Below are positions 34,687 through 43,395 of a stretch of DNA of 64,000 nucleotides, piece by piece. Source of the stretch: Paenibacillus methanolicus (lineage in GTDB: Bacteria; Bacillota; Bacilli; Paenibacillales; Paenibacillaceae); NCBI RefSeq assembly GCF_008124765.1, contig NZ_VNHS01000002.1:496001-560000 (forward strand), written 5' to 3'. A program made the position numbers and the translations under genes. Under the pieces are notes generated by a model. That model was given only the letters and a program-made list of their open reading frames with translations, did no database searches and had not been told where the DNA came from. Every line of letters starts with the position of its first letter. Within the stretch, counting starts at the first letter, position 1.

Positions 34687-37600
34687 TTATCCGATTTGAA
34701 TCCCGATTTCTTTGTCGCCGAGCTGCACGCGCTCCATGGCATCGGCCTTCTCGTAACGAACGCTGCTCAGCAAGACGTTCTCGAACAGCACCGTCTCGAA
34801 CGCTTCCAGCGCGCTGCGCAGCTCGCCGTCCACGTCCAGCACGAGATCGATCCGCTTCTCGATCGGCAGATCCAACTTCTTGCGCGTATCCTGTACGGCG
34901 CGGATCACTTCCCGAACATGGCCTTCTTGCACCAGCTCCGGCGTAATGTCCGTATTGAGCGCGACGGTTAACTGATAGCCCGATGCCGAGGCAAATCCGG
35001 CCTTCGCCTGTTTCTCGACGAGCAGCTCGTCAAGCGCGATCGTGAACGTCTCGCCTTCGCCCGAAGTATAAGCCAATTCGCCAGCGCGAACCGCGGCTGC
35101 CGTCTGCTCGGACGTCAGCGACTTGAGATGCGCTTGGATCGGTCCGACATGCTTGCCGTACTTCTTGCCCGCTACCTTCAGGTTCAACTTGAAGGCGAAG
35201 TCGACGAAGCCGCTGTCGCCGCTCGCGATCGTGATTGACTTCACGTTGATCTCATCCTTGATGATCGCTTCGTATTCGGCTAGCGCGAAATCGCGGTCAA
35301 GCGCGACGATCAGCTCGGAGAGCGGTTGACGCGTCTTCAGTCCCGTCTCGTTGCGAACGTTGCGGGCCAGTTCGACGATTTGGCGCGCGGTCTCCATGTC
35401 CTGCTCGAGCGCGGCGTCGATCGCCGACTCGTCGGCTTGAGGATAGTCGGTCAAATGCACGCTGCCGCCGCCGCCCAGATTCGTGTACAGATCATCCGCC
35501 ACGAGCGGCGCGAACGGCGCGATCAGCTTGGCGAGCGTCGCGAGCACGTGCTGCAGCGTCGCGTACGCATCGAGCTTCTCGTCCGTCAAGCCGCTGCCCC
35601 AGAAGCGGTCGCGGGAGCGGCGGATGTACCAGTTGCTCAGTTCGTCGACATACGCTTCGATCGCCTTGGCCGGGTTGAGGAAGTCGTTCACGGCCAAACC
35701 TTTCTCCACGGTCAGGATCAAGCTGTTCAAGCGCGAAACAATCCAACGGTCGAGCTTCGCGTTCGAAACGCGAGGAGCCGCGGTTGCCGGATCGTATCCG
35801 TCGATGGATGCGTACAGCGCGAAGAACGCGTGCGTGTTCACGATCGTATCGATCACTTTGGATTTGGCTTCGCCGACGATGCCGCGCGAGAAACGCTTGC
35901 TGTTCCATGGCGCGCTATCCGCGAGGAGCGCCCAGCGGAACGCGTCCGTGCCGTATTCCTCGATGATCTCCCACGGATCGATGACGTTGCCTTTGGATTT
36001 GGACATCTTCTGGCCGTTCTCGTCGAGAATATGTCCCGTCGAGAGAACCGCTTTATACGGCGCCTTACCGTTGAACAGCGTTGATACCGCCAGCAAGCTG
36101 AAGAACCAGCCGCGCGTCTGATCAATGCCTTCGCAGATGATGTCCGCCGGATACTGCTCTTCGAACTTCGACGCGTCGCCGAACGGATAGTGCTGCTGAG
36201 CGAACGGCATCGATCCGCTGTCGAACCAGACGTCGATGACTTCGGACGTGCGCGTCATGACGCCGCCTTCGCAATGCGGGCAATTCAGTTTCACTTCGTC
36301 CACGTATGGCTTATGGAGCTCGATGTCCTCGGAGATCGGATGAACCGAACGCGCGGCGAGATCCGCACGGCTGTTCGGCGCGTGCTCTTGGCCGCAGCTC
36401 TCGCACACCCAGACGTTGAGCGGCGTTCCCCAATAGCGGTTGCGGCTGATGTTCCAATCCACCAAGTCCTCGAGGAACTTGCCGAAACGGCCTTCGCGCA
36501 GGTGGCCCGGGTACCAGTCGACCGTGTTGTTGTTGGCGATCAGCTGGTCGCGAACGGCCGTCGTCTTGATGAACCAGCTCTCCGTCGCATAGTAGATGAG
36601 CGGCGTCTTGCAGCGCCAGCAGAACGGGTAGCTGTGCTCGTAACGCTCCTTGGAGAACAACAAGCCGCGCTCGCTGAGCATTTTGACGATCTCGATGTCC
36701 GTGTTCGGATCCTTGACGAAACGCCCCGCCAGGTCGGTCACGACGTCCATATACTTGCCTGCGTTGTCGACCACGTTCAGGAAGCCGACCTCGTTCTGAC
36801 GCGCGACCTTATAGTCGTCGTCGCCGTGAGCCGGCGCGATGTGAACGATACCCGTACCGCTCGATTCCGTGACGAAATCGCCCGGAATCACGCGGTGGCC
36901 GTTCTCGACCGTCGCGTAGGCGAACGGCGGCTGATAGGCAAGACCGACAAGGCCGGCGCCTTTCACGGTGGACAGCACCTCATGCTCGCCTTTGAACACG
37001 CTCTCGACGAGCCCCTTCGCCACGATGTACGTCTCGCCGTTCGCTTGCACGCGCACGTAATCCAATGCCGGGTTGACGGCAAGCGCCACATTCGCCGGAA
37101 GCGTCCACGGCGTCGTCGTCCATGCGAGCACGAACGCGTCCTCGTCGACCAGTTTGAACTTCGCCGTCGCGCTCAAGTCCTTCACGTCTTCGTATCCTTG
37201 CGCCACTTCGTGCGAGCTGAGCGTCGTTTGGCAGCATGGGCAATACGGGCTTACGCGGTGTCCCCGGTACAGCAAGCCTTTGCCGTGGATGGTGGAGAGA
37301 ATATTCCACACGCTCTCGATATAGTTGTTGTCGAGGGTGATGTACGGATCGTCCATGTTCGTCCAGTATCCGATCGCCTCGGTCAGCTCGCGCCATTGAC
37401 GTTCATATTCGAATACGCTGTCTTTGCACTTCTTGATGAACGCTTCCACGCCGTAGTTCTCGATCTCCTGCTTGCCGGAAATGCCGAGTTGCTTCTCGAC
37501 GCCCAGCTCGACCGGCAGGCCGTGCGTATCCCAGCCCGCTTTGCGGACGACACGGTAGCCGGACATCGTCTTGTAACGGCAAATGAAGTCCTTGATGACG

Positions 37601-37782
37601 CGGCCCAATACGTGCCCGATATGCGGCTTGCCGTTCGCCGTAGGCGGTCCTTCATAGAAGACGAAATTCGGCCGGCCCTCGCGGTTATCCACCGATTTCT
37701 TGAATGTGTCGTCTTGTTTCCATTGTCCCAGCACCCGAAGCTCGCGGGCTCTGGCTTTCTCTTTCACGTCTATGCGCTGCAT
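34687..37782 (-). CDS. ileS: Isoleucyl-tRNA synthetase, Thermus/eukaryote-like (type 2) form
   Basis: A 1031-residue class I synthetase. HIGH is at 54-57 and KMSKS at 592-596. Zinc-type cysteine pairs are in YCPCCQTTLSSHEV and WVCESCGQEH/NCPHCEGG, the editing domain lies in between, and a long C-terminal anticodon-binding part follows. Segments such as YEGPPTANGKPHIGHVLGR, RKAGWDTHGLPVE and DVWFDSGSMPFAQQHYPF match my memory of the Thermus and eukaryotic enzymes far better than the about 920-residue B. subtilis IleRS. This is the class that contains mupirocin-insensitive enzymes. ATG at 37782 follows AAAGGAGTTGTACATC. A T-box leader precedes it. Confidence 0.93.
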   Translation of the reverse strand: MQRIDVKEKARARELRVLGQWKQDDTFKKSVDNREGRPNFVFYEGPPTANGKPHIGHVLGRVIKDFICRYKTMSGYRVVRKAGWDTHGLPVELGVEKQLGISGKQEIENYGVEAFIKKCKDSVFEYERQWRELTEAIGYWTNMDDPYITLDNNYIESVWNILSTIHGKGLLYRGHRVSPYCPCCQTTLSSHEVAQGYEDVKDLSATAKFKLVDEDAFVLAWTTTPWTLPANVALAVNPALDYVRVQANGETYIVAKGLVESVFKGEHEVLSTVKGAGLVGLAYQPPFAYATVENGHRVIPGDFVTESSGTGIVHIAPAHGDDDYKVARQNEVGFLNVVDNAGKYMDVVTDLAGRFVKDPNTDIEIVKMLSERGLLFSKERYEHSYPFCWRCKTPLIYYATESWFIKTTAVRDQLIANNNTVDWYPGHLREGRFGKFLEDLVDWNISRNRYWGTPLNVWVCESCGQEHAPNSRADLAARSVHPISEDIELHKPYVDEVKLNCPHCEGGVMTRTSEVIDVWFDSGSMPFAQQHYPFGDASKFEEQYPADIICEGIDQTRGWFFSLLAVSTLFNGKAPYKAVLSTGHILDENGQKMSKSKGNVIDPWEIIEEYGTDAFRWALLADSAPWNSKRFSRGIVGEAKSKVIDTIVNTHAFFALYASIDGYDPATAAPRVSNAKLDRWIVSRLNSLILTVEKGLAVNDFLNPAKAIEAYVDELSNWYIRRSRDRFWGSGLTDEKLDAYATLQHVLATLAKLIAPFAPLVADDLYTNLGGGGSVHLTDYPQADESAIDAALEQDMETARQIVELARNVRNETGLKTRQPLSELIVALDRDFALAEYEAIIKDEINVKSITIASGDSGFVDFAFKLNLKVAGKKYGKHVGPIQAHLKSLTSEQTAAAVRAGELAYTSGEGETFTIALDELLVEKQAKAGFASASGYQLTVALNTDITPELVQEGHVREVIRAVQDTRKKLDLPIEKRIDLVLDVDGELRSALEAFETVLFENVLLSSVRYEKADAMERVQLGDKEIGIQIG

Positions 37783-37820
37783 GATGTACAACTCCTTTGA
37801 CCATTTTGCTTTCCGGGCAT

Positions 37821-38128
37821 AAAAAAAAGCCCATCCCTGAAAGGGACGAGGCTTGGCTCGCGTTACCACCCTTGTTCCGACACGTCTGCATTCATAGACC
37901 TTAAACGAACGCATGCGCGCGGCACCTTAGCAAGAAGACCGCAGTCTTCCGTTCCTTGTAACGGCGGACACCCGGCATCGCTTATTCCCATGCCAATCGC
38001 ACGGCTTCGGCGACGCGTCTCGGAGAGGATATTCGGCCACGGCTTGAACGCCGGCTCACAGCAGTTGCCGGCTCTCTGGGGAACAAACCCATTGGCGTAC
38101 TCGTTCTCGTCATCGACGGTAATTATTA
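37821..38128 (-). promoter_or_regulatory. T-box riboswitch, isoleucine specifier, controlling ileS
   Basis: On the minus strand the T-box AAGGGTGGTAACGCGAGCC is at 37855-37873, followed by a terminator (AAGCC-GTCCCT with AGGGAT-GGCTT, eight T) at 37821-37854. Stem I starts near 38110 with GATGACGAGAACGAGTA, has the CAGAGAG bulge motif, and its specifier loop reads GAATATCC with ATC at 38028-38030. Uncharged tRNA-Ile would pair its 3' end with the T-box bulge and prevent termination. Confidence 0.93.
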
Positions 38129-38134
38129 CTGTTA

Positions 38135-38163
38135 TTTATACGTTATTCTGCGGCAAAAGTCAA
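38135..38163 (-). promoter_or_regulatory. Sigma-A promoter of the ileS leader
   Basis: TTGACT (38158-38163), a 17-base spacer and TATAAA (38135-38140) on the minus strand. The -35 box lies seven bases past the divIVA stop. Confidence 0.82.
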
Positions 38164-38169
38164 TGCGGA

Positions 38170-38667
38170 TTACCCGCGGGACAATTCGCCCGCGCCCGCA
38201 GCCGGGCCGGCGTCAAGCGTATCCCAGCCCTCTTGGCCGAGCAAGTCCAATTGCGCTTCGACCAGCGTGCGGAACCGCGCGCGGTAAATCGAAGCTTGCT
38301 TCTTCAGCTCGTCCACTTCCAGCGAGACCTTCCGCGACTTGGAGAGCGATTCATTGATGATGCGGTCCGCGTTCTTCTCCGCTTCCTTCACGATTAGCTG
38401 CGCTTCCTTCTTCGCGTTGTTCTTCACTTCGTCGGCCGCTTCCTGCGCCACGATGATCGTCTTGCTGAGCGTCTCCTCGATGTTGCTGAAGTGGTTCAGC
38501 TTCTCTTGCAGCGCAAGCGCCTGATTCTGTAATTCTTTGTTCTCGCGAATTAGCGCTTCGTAATCTTTAATGACCAAATCGAGGAATTCGTTCACTTCGT
38601 CTTCGTCGTATCCGCGAAAACTTCTGCCAAATTCCTTGTTATGTATGTCCAACGGCGTAAGCGGCAT
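38170..38667 (-). CDS. divIVA: Cell division initiation / polar scaffold protein DivIVA
   Basis: A 165-residue coiled-coil protein. The membrane-binding N-terminal domain LTPLDIHNKEFGRSFRGYDEDEVNEFLD (in two parts, residues 3-30) is the family signature; the rest is heptad-rich (YEALIRENKELQNQALALQEKL and beyond) and ends with a Gly/Ala tail. It marks negatively curved membrane at the septum and poles and recruits Min proteins and, in spores, RacA. GGAGGTGCGCC precedes the ATG. Its place, after ylmH and before ileS, is classical. Confidence 0.95.
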   Translation of the reverse strand: MPLTPLDIHNKEFGRSFRGYDEDEVNEFLDLVIKDYEALIRENKELQNQALALQEKLNHFSNIEETLSKTIIVAQEAADEVKNNAKKEAQLIVKEAEKNADRIINESLSKSRKVSLEVDELKKQASIYRARFRTLVEAQLDLLGQEGWDTLDAGPAAGAGELSRG

Positions 38668-38703
38668 TGGCGCACCTCCAGAATGTGATGGGCATAAATC
38701 CGA

Positions 38704-38736
38704 ATTTTACCTGTAGGATTCGACAGATTCATTCAA
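38704..38736 (-). promoter_or_regulatory. Possible divIVA promoter with a Spo0A box
   Basis: On the minus strand TTGAAT (38731-38736) and TAAAAT (38704-38709) are 21 bases apart, with a perfect TGTCGAA (38719-38725) between them. The spacing is like that of Spo0A-activated sigma-A promoters such as spoIIG. This is a reading of short motifs only. Confidence 0.35.
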
Positions 38737-38751
38737 ATTCCTGCATCTGTC

Positions 38752-39531
38752 TTATAGATATTTGCCCACGACGACGCGCTGTCGGCCTTTTTTCGTAATC
38801 CCTTCGACGCTCAGGACCTTGAATCGGCCAAAACCTTGCATCGAGACGACATCGCCTTCCCTCAACGGCGTCGAAGGATCCTCCTCGACTTTCCAGTTCA
38901 CGCGGCAGCGTCCCGCCCGAATCGGATCGACGATCTTCGTCCGGCTAATCCGGTGCACGTCGCTAGCGATTCCGTCCAATCGCATCGACGCGACGGACAA
39001 GCTCATCGTCTCCAGCTGCGTCTGCGCCGGATGCAGCCGCGTAAGCGGGAGCAGCTCCGTCAAGACATGCACCCGGTGTACCTGCCGCAAATGAATGTTG
39101 ACGTATTCCGCAATGGCTTCATCCAGCAGACAGTGGCAAAACTCCGGATGCACGTGAAGATCGCCGACCCGGTCTCGTTTAATGCCGAGTCCGAGCAGCG
39201 CCCCCAAGTAATCGCCATGATCCAGCTCCAAATGTCCTTGCGTGTCGCTTGTGATCTCGAGCAGCGAAATGCCTTCCGGCTCGTCGTCCAGGAAGCGGTA
39301 ATCCGGCGCGATCAACGCCCTGCGACGCTCCGCTTCCGCGTAGCCACCGGACAATCGGACCGTAACGTCGTACCGGTTGGCGATCGAGCTTACGATCTCG
39401 ATTTGTCGCGGATCGAGGAAATCCGTCCGTTTCAGCTCATGACCGTGCACTGCCCGCTCCATCCATTCGACGACGCGATCGACGAACGGACGCTCATCGG
39501 GATGAAAATGAACGTAGGCTTCCTGCTTCAT
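38752..39531 (-). CDS. ylmH: YlmH, S4-domain RNA-binding protein
   Basis: A 259-residue protein. N-terminal and central domains (HFHPDERPFVDRVVEWME, FLDPRQIEIV, YLGALLGLGIKRDRVGDLHV) are typical of the YlmH family. The S4 domain is at about 182-245 (RLDGIASDVHRISRTKIVD and CRVNWKVEEDPSTPLREGDVVSM). The family binds RNA and has been linked to ribosome quality control in Bacillus. The ATG overlaps the ylmG stop in an ATGA, so the two are translationally coupled. Confidence 0.92.
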   Translation of the reverse strand: MKQEAYVHFHPDERPFVDRVVEWMERAVHGHELKRTDFLDPRQIEIVSSIANRYDVTVRLSGGYAEAERRRALIAPDYRFLDDEPEGISLLEITSDTQGHLELDHGDYLGALLGLGIKRDRVGDLHVHPEFCHCLLDEAIAEYVNIHLRQVHRVHVLTELLPLTRLHPAQTQLETMSLSVASMRLDGIASDVHRISRTKIVDPIRAGRCRVNWKVEEDPSTPLREGDVVSMQGFGRFKVLSVEGITKKGRQRVVVGKYL

Positions 39532-39806
39532 ACGAACATGTTGGCGATGAATTGCACGATCGCGATAATGCCGTACGTCACGAAATGTAGCGCGAACAAG
39601 GCAACGATCGGCGATATGTCGAGCATGCCGCCAATCGGCGGGATAATGCGCCGAAACGGCGTCAAGTACGGCTCGACAAGCTTAGCCAGCCATTCGCCGA
39701 TAAAGCTCTCGCGCGCGTTAGGCAGCCAGGAGAGCAGAATATAACCGATAATCATGTATCGATAAATCGATTCCAGATAATAAATAACCCTTACGACATC
39801 TTCCAA
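39528..39806 (-). CDS. ylmG: YlmG, YggT-family membrane protein
   Basis: A 92-residue protein with two hydrophobic segments (YMIIGYILLSWL near 17-28 and SPIVALFALHFVTYGIIAIVQF near 65-86). Between them is the family motif EPYLTPFRRIIPPIGGMLDISPI. The role is unclear; it is linked to division genes throughout Firmicutes and to thylakoid or nucleoid organisation in plastids. The TTG start at 39806 follows GAGGTGACC; sepF ends seven bases upstream. Confidence 0.92.
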   Translation of the reverse strand: MEDVVRVIYYLESIYRYMIIGYILLSWLPNARESFIGEWLAKLVEPYLTPFRRIIPPIGGMLDISPIVALFALHFVTYGIIAIVQFIANMFV

Positions 39807-39813
39807 TCCAAGG

Positions 39814-40275
39814 TCACCTCATTTTTTTGTAGTCGGCCTCTTCCGTCAGCATTTCCGAAATGGTGCCTTGAATATCAACCGAATCCGGCGTGCACAAGAA
39901 AATATTCGGACCCAGCTTCGACATATTGCCGCCGAGCGCGTACACGGTTCCGCCCAAGAAATCGACGATCCGCACGGCAATGTCCATTCGAACCCGTTGC
40001 AAATTCACGACAACGGAGCGGCGGCTCTTCAAATGGTCCGCGATGTCCTGCGCTTCGTCGTAGGACCGCGGTTCGTTCAGCACGACGCGGACGTTCTTCT
40101 GCGAGTGAATGCTGACGACGTTGTTCGCCTTCGCTGTATGTCTACGCGCTTCGAACGGGGTGGTTTCATGATCCGGCTCCTCTTGATCCGCGCCCGTGTC
40201 GACCCGCTCCTTCTCGATAATCTCCTCTTCCTCCTGAAGCCCGAGAAAATTCATAAATCTATTGATCATGCTCAT
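39814..40275 (-). CDS. sepF: Cell division protein SepF
   Basis: A 153-residue protein. The amphipathic N-terminal membrane anchor (MINRFMNFLGL) is followed by an acidic linker and a compact C-terminal domain, about 65-145 (VRVVLNEPRSYDEAQDIADHLK, VVVNLQRVRMDIAVRIVDFLGGTVYAL). It polymerises into rings, binds the FtsZ tail and tethers the Z ring, partly redundant with FtsA. GGAGGAGGAGCGTGA precedes the ATG. Confidence 0.95.
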   Translation of the reverse strand: MSMINRFMNFLGLQEEEEIIEKERVDTGADQEEPDHETTPFEARRHTAKANNVVSIHSQKNVRVVLNEPRSYDEAQDIADHLKSRRSVVVNLQRVRMDIAVRIVDFLGGTVYALGGNMSKLGPNIFLCTPDSVDIQGTISEMLTEEADYKKMR

Positions 40276-40324
40276 TCACGCTCCTCCTCCGATTAACGGA
40301 AGTGTAATTGTCCTTATACCCTCA

Positions 40325-41050
40325 TTACCCGTTCTTGCCCACGAGTACCGTGCCGAGGCGAAGCCAGTTCGCGCCTTCTTCGATCGCGACCTCGAAATCG
40401 CCGGACATGCCCATCGACAGTCCGCGTATTGGCTCGCGGAGCAAAGCCTGTCCGTTCAGCGAATCCCGCAGCTCCCGCAGCGCGCGGAAGTATGGCCGGG
40501 ATTGTTCCGCCTCCGCATCCAGCGGCGCCATCGTCATTAAGCCGACCGGTTGAATATGCCGATAACCCGCCAATTGCCGGGCGAAGGCCGGAAGCGTTTC
40601 CGGCGTCAGCCCATGCTTGCTTTCTTCTCCTGACACATTCACTTGGATAAAGCAGGGTACGACGATGCCCAGCTGTTCCGCCCGTTTATCGATGGCCTCC
40701 GCCAAGGAGTCGCGGTCCAGGGAATGTATGTATGTGAACTTGCCAATGACGTCCTTCACTTTGTTCGTCTGGAGCGAGCCGATAAAATGCCAAATCGCCT
40801 GCTTCCCGGCCGCTTCGTATTCGGCTGCACCTTCCTCCGAGCCGCTAATCTCGCGCCACTTCCCGGAGGCATCCTGCCAGCGGTTCTCGCCCAGATGGCG
40901 TAGTCCCTGCCGCAGCGCTTCCCGGGTCGTATCCACGCCTACGTATTTCGTGACGGCGATCACTTGAATCTCTTCCCGATCCCGGCCGCTTCTGCGGCAA
41001 GCTTCGGCGATCCGGCGCTCTACCGTTTCGATCCGCTCTGCCATTGTCAT
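40325..41050 (-). CDS. ylmE: YlmE/YggS-family PLP homeostasis protein
   Basis: A 241-residue alanine-racemase-fold barrel without the second domain. The PLP lysine is in IAVTKYVG (K35), and HLGENRWQDA, HFIGSLQTNKVK, IQVNVSGEESKHG and the phosphate-binding LSMGMSGDFEVAIEEGANWLRLG are all canonical. The family controls pyridoxal phosphate balance and has no racemase activity. The ATG overlaps the ylmD stop (ATGA). Confidence 0.95.
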   Translation of the reverse strand: MTMAERIETVERRIAEACRRSGRDREEIQVIAVTKYVGVDTTREALRQGLRHLGENRWQDASGKWREISGSEEGAAEYEAAGKQAIWHFIGSLQTNKVKDVIGKFTYIHSLDRDSLAEAIDKRAEQLGIVVPCFIQVNVSGEESKHGLTPETLPAFARQLAGYRHIQPVGLMTMAPLDAEAEQSRPYFRALRELRDSLNGQALLREPIRGLSMGMSGDFEVAIEEGANWLRLGTVLVGKNG

Positions 41051-41925
41051 GCGCGTGCTGCACCTCTTCCCAATCCGATCCAACTGGCCATCCGGCCGGT
41101 CCGCCCCTGTTCCGTTCGATGCGAAAAAAACAGGTCCGTCCGACAGCCGGTACACCACTGTGTTATTTCGATATGCGTCGGCAAAATTCCTGCTTTTATC
41201 ATAATCTGTCGGTTTATTTCTTTCAAGTCGATCCGCGCCTTGCCCGGTGACGACGGATTAACGGCCACCCGCTCCTCGCTCCCTGCCTCCGCGATACCGT
41301 GCGCGCTCAGCTCTTCCAGCAATGGCCGGACATGCCGAAGCACGTTCTCGTCCACTTCGTAGCAACAGCCGCCGATGGAAGGTCCGATCGCGGCCAGAAT
41401 ATCCGCCGGTTGGCTCTCATACGCCTCCACCATCGCTTCCACCGTGCGAACGGCAATCTCCGCCACCGTTCCTTTCCAGCCCGCGTGGGCGAGCGCGACG
41501 GCCTCCCGACGCGGGTCCCAGAAATACAGCGGCACGCAATCGGCGTAAAAGGACGCCAGCAAAATCCCCTGCTCGTTCGTCATCAGCGCATCGGCGTCGC
41601 CGATCGCGCTCTCTCGGCTTTCCCTTCCGCGTCCCCGATCTTCCGCCGTTACGCGGTGCACGCGGCTGCCGTGCACCTGCTCGGCGCATGTCCACGCTTC
41701 AAACGGCCACCCGAGCGCTTCGGCGATCAGATCGCGGTTGCGTACGACGTCTTCCGCGCTATCGCCCACATGAAGTCCGACGTTAAGTTCGTTCCACGGC
41801 GAGGCGCTAATGCCTCCCAGGCGGCTACTGAAGCCTGCCGTTAACCGGTCATCCGCCTTGGTCCAAGACGGCAATAAAAAAAGCGAAGGCGACTTCGCTG
41901 CAGTTGTCGATTCGAACGGTTCCAT
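41047..41925 (-). CDS. ylmD: YlmD/PgeF, multicopper-oxidase-like (laccase-domain) peptidoglycan editing factor
   Basis: A 292-residue DUF152 protein. The metal ligands are in CAEQVHGSRVH, ASFYADCVPLYFWD and LAHAGWKGTVA, and the C-terminal CTGCRTDLFFSHRTEQGRTGRM is diagnostic. The family acts as a purine-nucleoside phosphorylase or deaminase and, in E. coli, corrects wrong amino acids in peptidoglycan precursors. ATG at 41925 follows AAGGGGTGAGAGAG; the frame to 42033 overlaps ylmC and is not used. Confidence 0.93.
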   Translation of the reverse strand: MEPFESTTAAKSPSLFLLPSWTKADDRLTAGFSSRLGGISASPWNELNVGLHVGDSAEDVVRNRDLIAEALGWPFEAWTCAEQVHGSRVHRVTAEDRGRGRESRESAIGDADALMTNEQGILLASFYADCVPLYFWDPRREAVALAHAGWKGTVAEIAVRTVEAMVEAYESQPADILAAIGPSIGGCCYEVDENVLRHVRPLLEELSAHGIAEAGSEERVAVNPSSPGKARIDLKEINRQIMIKAGILPTHIEITQWCTGCRTDLFFSHRTEQGRTGRMASWIGLGRGAARA

Positions 41926-41980
41926 CTCTCTCACCCCTTGCCCAGTGTACCATACGCCCGCATCGCCCGCGAGCGCGCCC

Positions 41981-42259
41981 TTACCGCGCTTCCTTCTCCT
42001 CTTCGTCGCTCCGGTAGGCTTTCGCGTCGTCAATGCGGACGAGGACGACGTCCGTCCCGATCTTGACGATATTGCGCCAAGGGATGATCATATCGGTTCC
42101 GCCGCCGCCGAATAGGCCGAAGAACTTCGTGTAATTCGGCACGACGATGGAGTCGATGCGCCCCTGCCTAAGATCTAGCTCCAAATCGCTGATTTGACCG
42201 AGCTTGCGCCCGTCCACAATATTTATGACGTCCTTCGTTTGAAAGTCGGATATTTTCAC
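41981..42259 (-). CDS. ylmC: YlmC/YmxH PRC-barrel protein
   Basis: A 92-residue protein with the PRC-barrel pattern: MKISDFQTKDVINIVDGRKLG, then ISDLELDLRQGRIDSIVVP, and a final WRNIVKIGTDVVLVRI strand. YlmC/YmxH proteins occur next to sigG or dapG in sporulating Firmicutes; function unknown. It is transcribed after sigG, beyond a terminator, so it may head the ylm operon. Confidence 0.9.
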   Translation of the reverse strand: MKISDFQTKDVINIVDGRKLGQISDLELDLRQGRIDSIVVPNYTKFFGLFGGGGTDMIIPWRNIVKIGTDVVLVRIDDAKAYRSDEEEKEAR

Positions 42260-42351
42260 GCGCCCGTCACCACGCTTCCATGGGGAATATCACTTACGCC
42301 CGCTTACTTTTATCATATGTTTCATTTAGGCAATATGTCCTCCCCGCAAGA

Positions 42352-42389
42352 CAAAAAGAAAAGGCGGCATCGTCGCGGATGCCGGCCTT
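42352..42389 (-). terminator. Terminator of sigG
   Basis: AAGGCGGCATC pairs with GATGCCGGCCTT (one mismatch), followed on the minus strand by TTTTCTTTTTG. Confidence 0.85.
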
Positions 42390-42410
42390 AAGTTCGCCCT
42401 TCCGGGCTGT

Positions 42411-43193
42411 TCACGTTTTGACGTGTTTCTGCATTTGCTGGATGGCCGATTTCTCGAGCCTCGATACTTGCGCCTGCGAGATGCCGATCTCGTCGGCGAC
42501 CTCCATTTGCGTCTTGCCTTCGAAAAAACGCATCGATAAAATCATCTTCTCGCGTTCGTTCAGCTTGTGCATCGCTTCGCGGAGCGCGATTTCCTCGATC
42601 CAGGACACGTCTTTGTTCTTGTCGTCGCTGATTTGATCCATGACATAGATCGGGTCGCCCCCGTCGTGATAAATCGGTTCAAACAATGAGACCGGGTCTT
42701 GAATCGCATCGAGCGCAAACACGACGTCTTCCTTCGGGACGTTCAGCGCTTCGGATATTTCGAAGATCGTCGGCTCCCGGGAGTTTTTGTTCGTCAGGCT
42801 GTCTCTGACCTGCAGCGCCTTATACGCGATGTCCCGCAGGCTCCGCGATACGCGGATCGGATTGTTGTCGCGCAGGTAACGGCGGATTTCCCCGATGATC
42901 ATCGGGACGGCATACGTGGAAAATTTGACGTTCTGGCTAAGGTCAAAGTTGTCGATCGCCTTCATTAAGCCGATGCAGCCGACCTGGAACAAATCATCGA
43001 CGAATTCACCGCGGTTGTTGAAGCGTTGGATGACGCTGAGCACGAGTCTCAGATTGCCATTGACCAATTTCTCTCTTGCTGCCCATTCGTTTTTCGTTTG
43101 AAGCGCGGTAAACAGCTCGCGCATTTCGGCATTCGTTAGAACAGGCAGTTTCGCGGTATCCACTCCACAAATCTCGACTTTGTTTCGGGTCAA
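42411..43193 (-). CDS. sigG: Sporulation sigma factor SigG (late forespore)
   Basis: A 260-residue sigma-70 protein, the same length as B. subtilis SigG. It starts TRNKVEICGVDTAKLPVLT, a SigG signature. It has regions 2 (REKLVNGNLRLVLSVIQRF, DLFQVGCIGLMKAIDNFD, STYAVPMIIGEIRRYLRDN), 3 and 4 (MEVADEIGISQAQVSRLEKSA). TTG at 43193 is chosen because GGGAGGT stands eight bases ahead; the frame upstream is not homologous. Expected control is by SigF and then autoregulation. Confidence 0.96.
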   Translation of the reverse strand: MTRNKVEICGVDTAKLPVLTNAEMRELFTALQTKNEWAAREKLVNGNLRLVLSVIQRFNNRGEFVDDLFQVGCIGLMKAIDNFDLSQNVKFSTYAVPMIIGEIRRYLRDNNPIRVSRSLRDIAYKALQVRDSLTNKNSREPTIFEISEALNVPKEDVVFALDAIQDPVSLFEPIYHDGGDPIYVMDQISDDKNKDVSWIEEIALREAMHKLNEREKMILSMRFFEGKTQMEVADEIGISQAQVSRLEKSAIQQMQKHVKT

Positions 43194-43395
43194 CGTGATT
43201 ACCTCCCAAGGAGAAACATTAATGTTCATTATCTCCCCGCCCCCCCAATTTATTCCGAACGCCAAAACGGCCTCCCGTCCATCCTAACGATGGCGGAAAG
43301 CCGTATGAACACTGTCATTGGCAGGCGTTGACCGTCTTGGCGCACCGCCTTTCTTGACAAAATAATTTCGCTCGTTCTCGCGGTTTGTGCCGGGG

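Noticed and set aside
36190-37800. 536-codon plus-strand frame opposite ileS
   Set aside because: Antisense of the synthetase, no recognisable domain.
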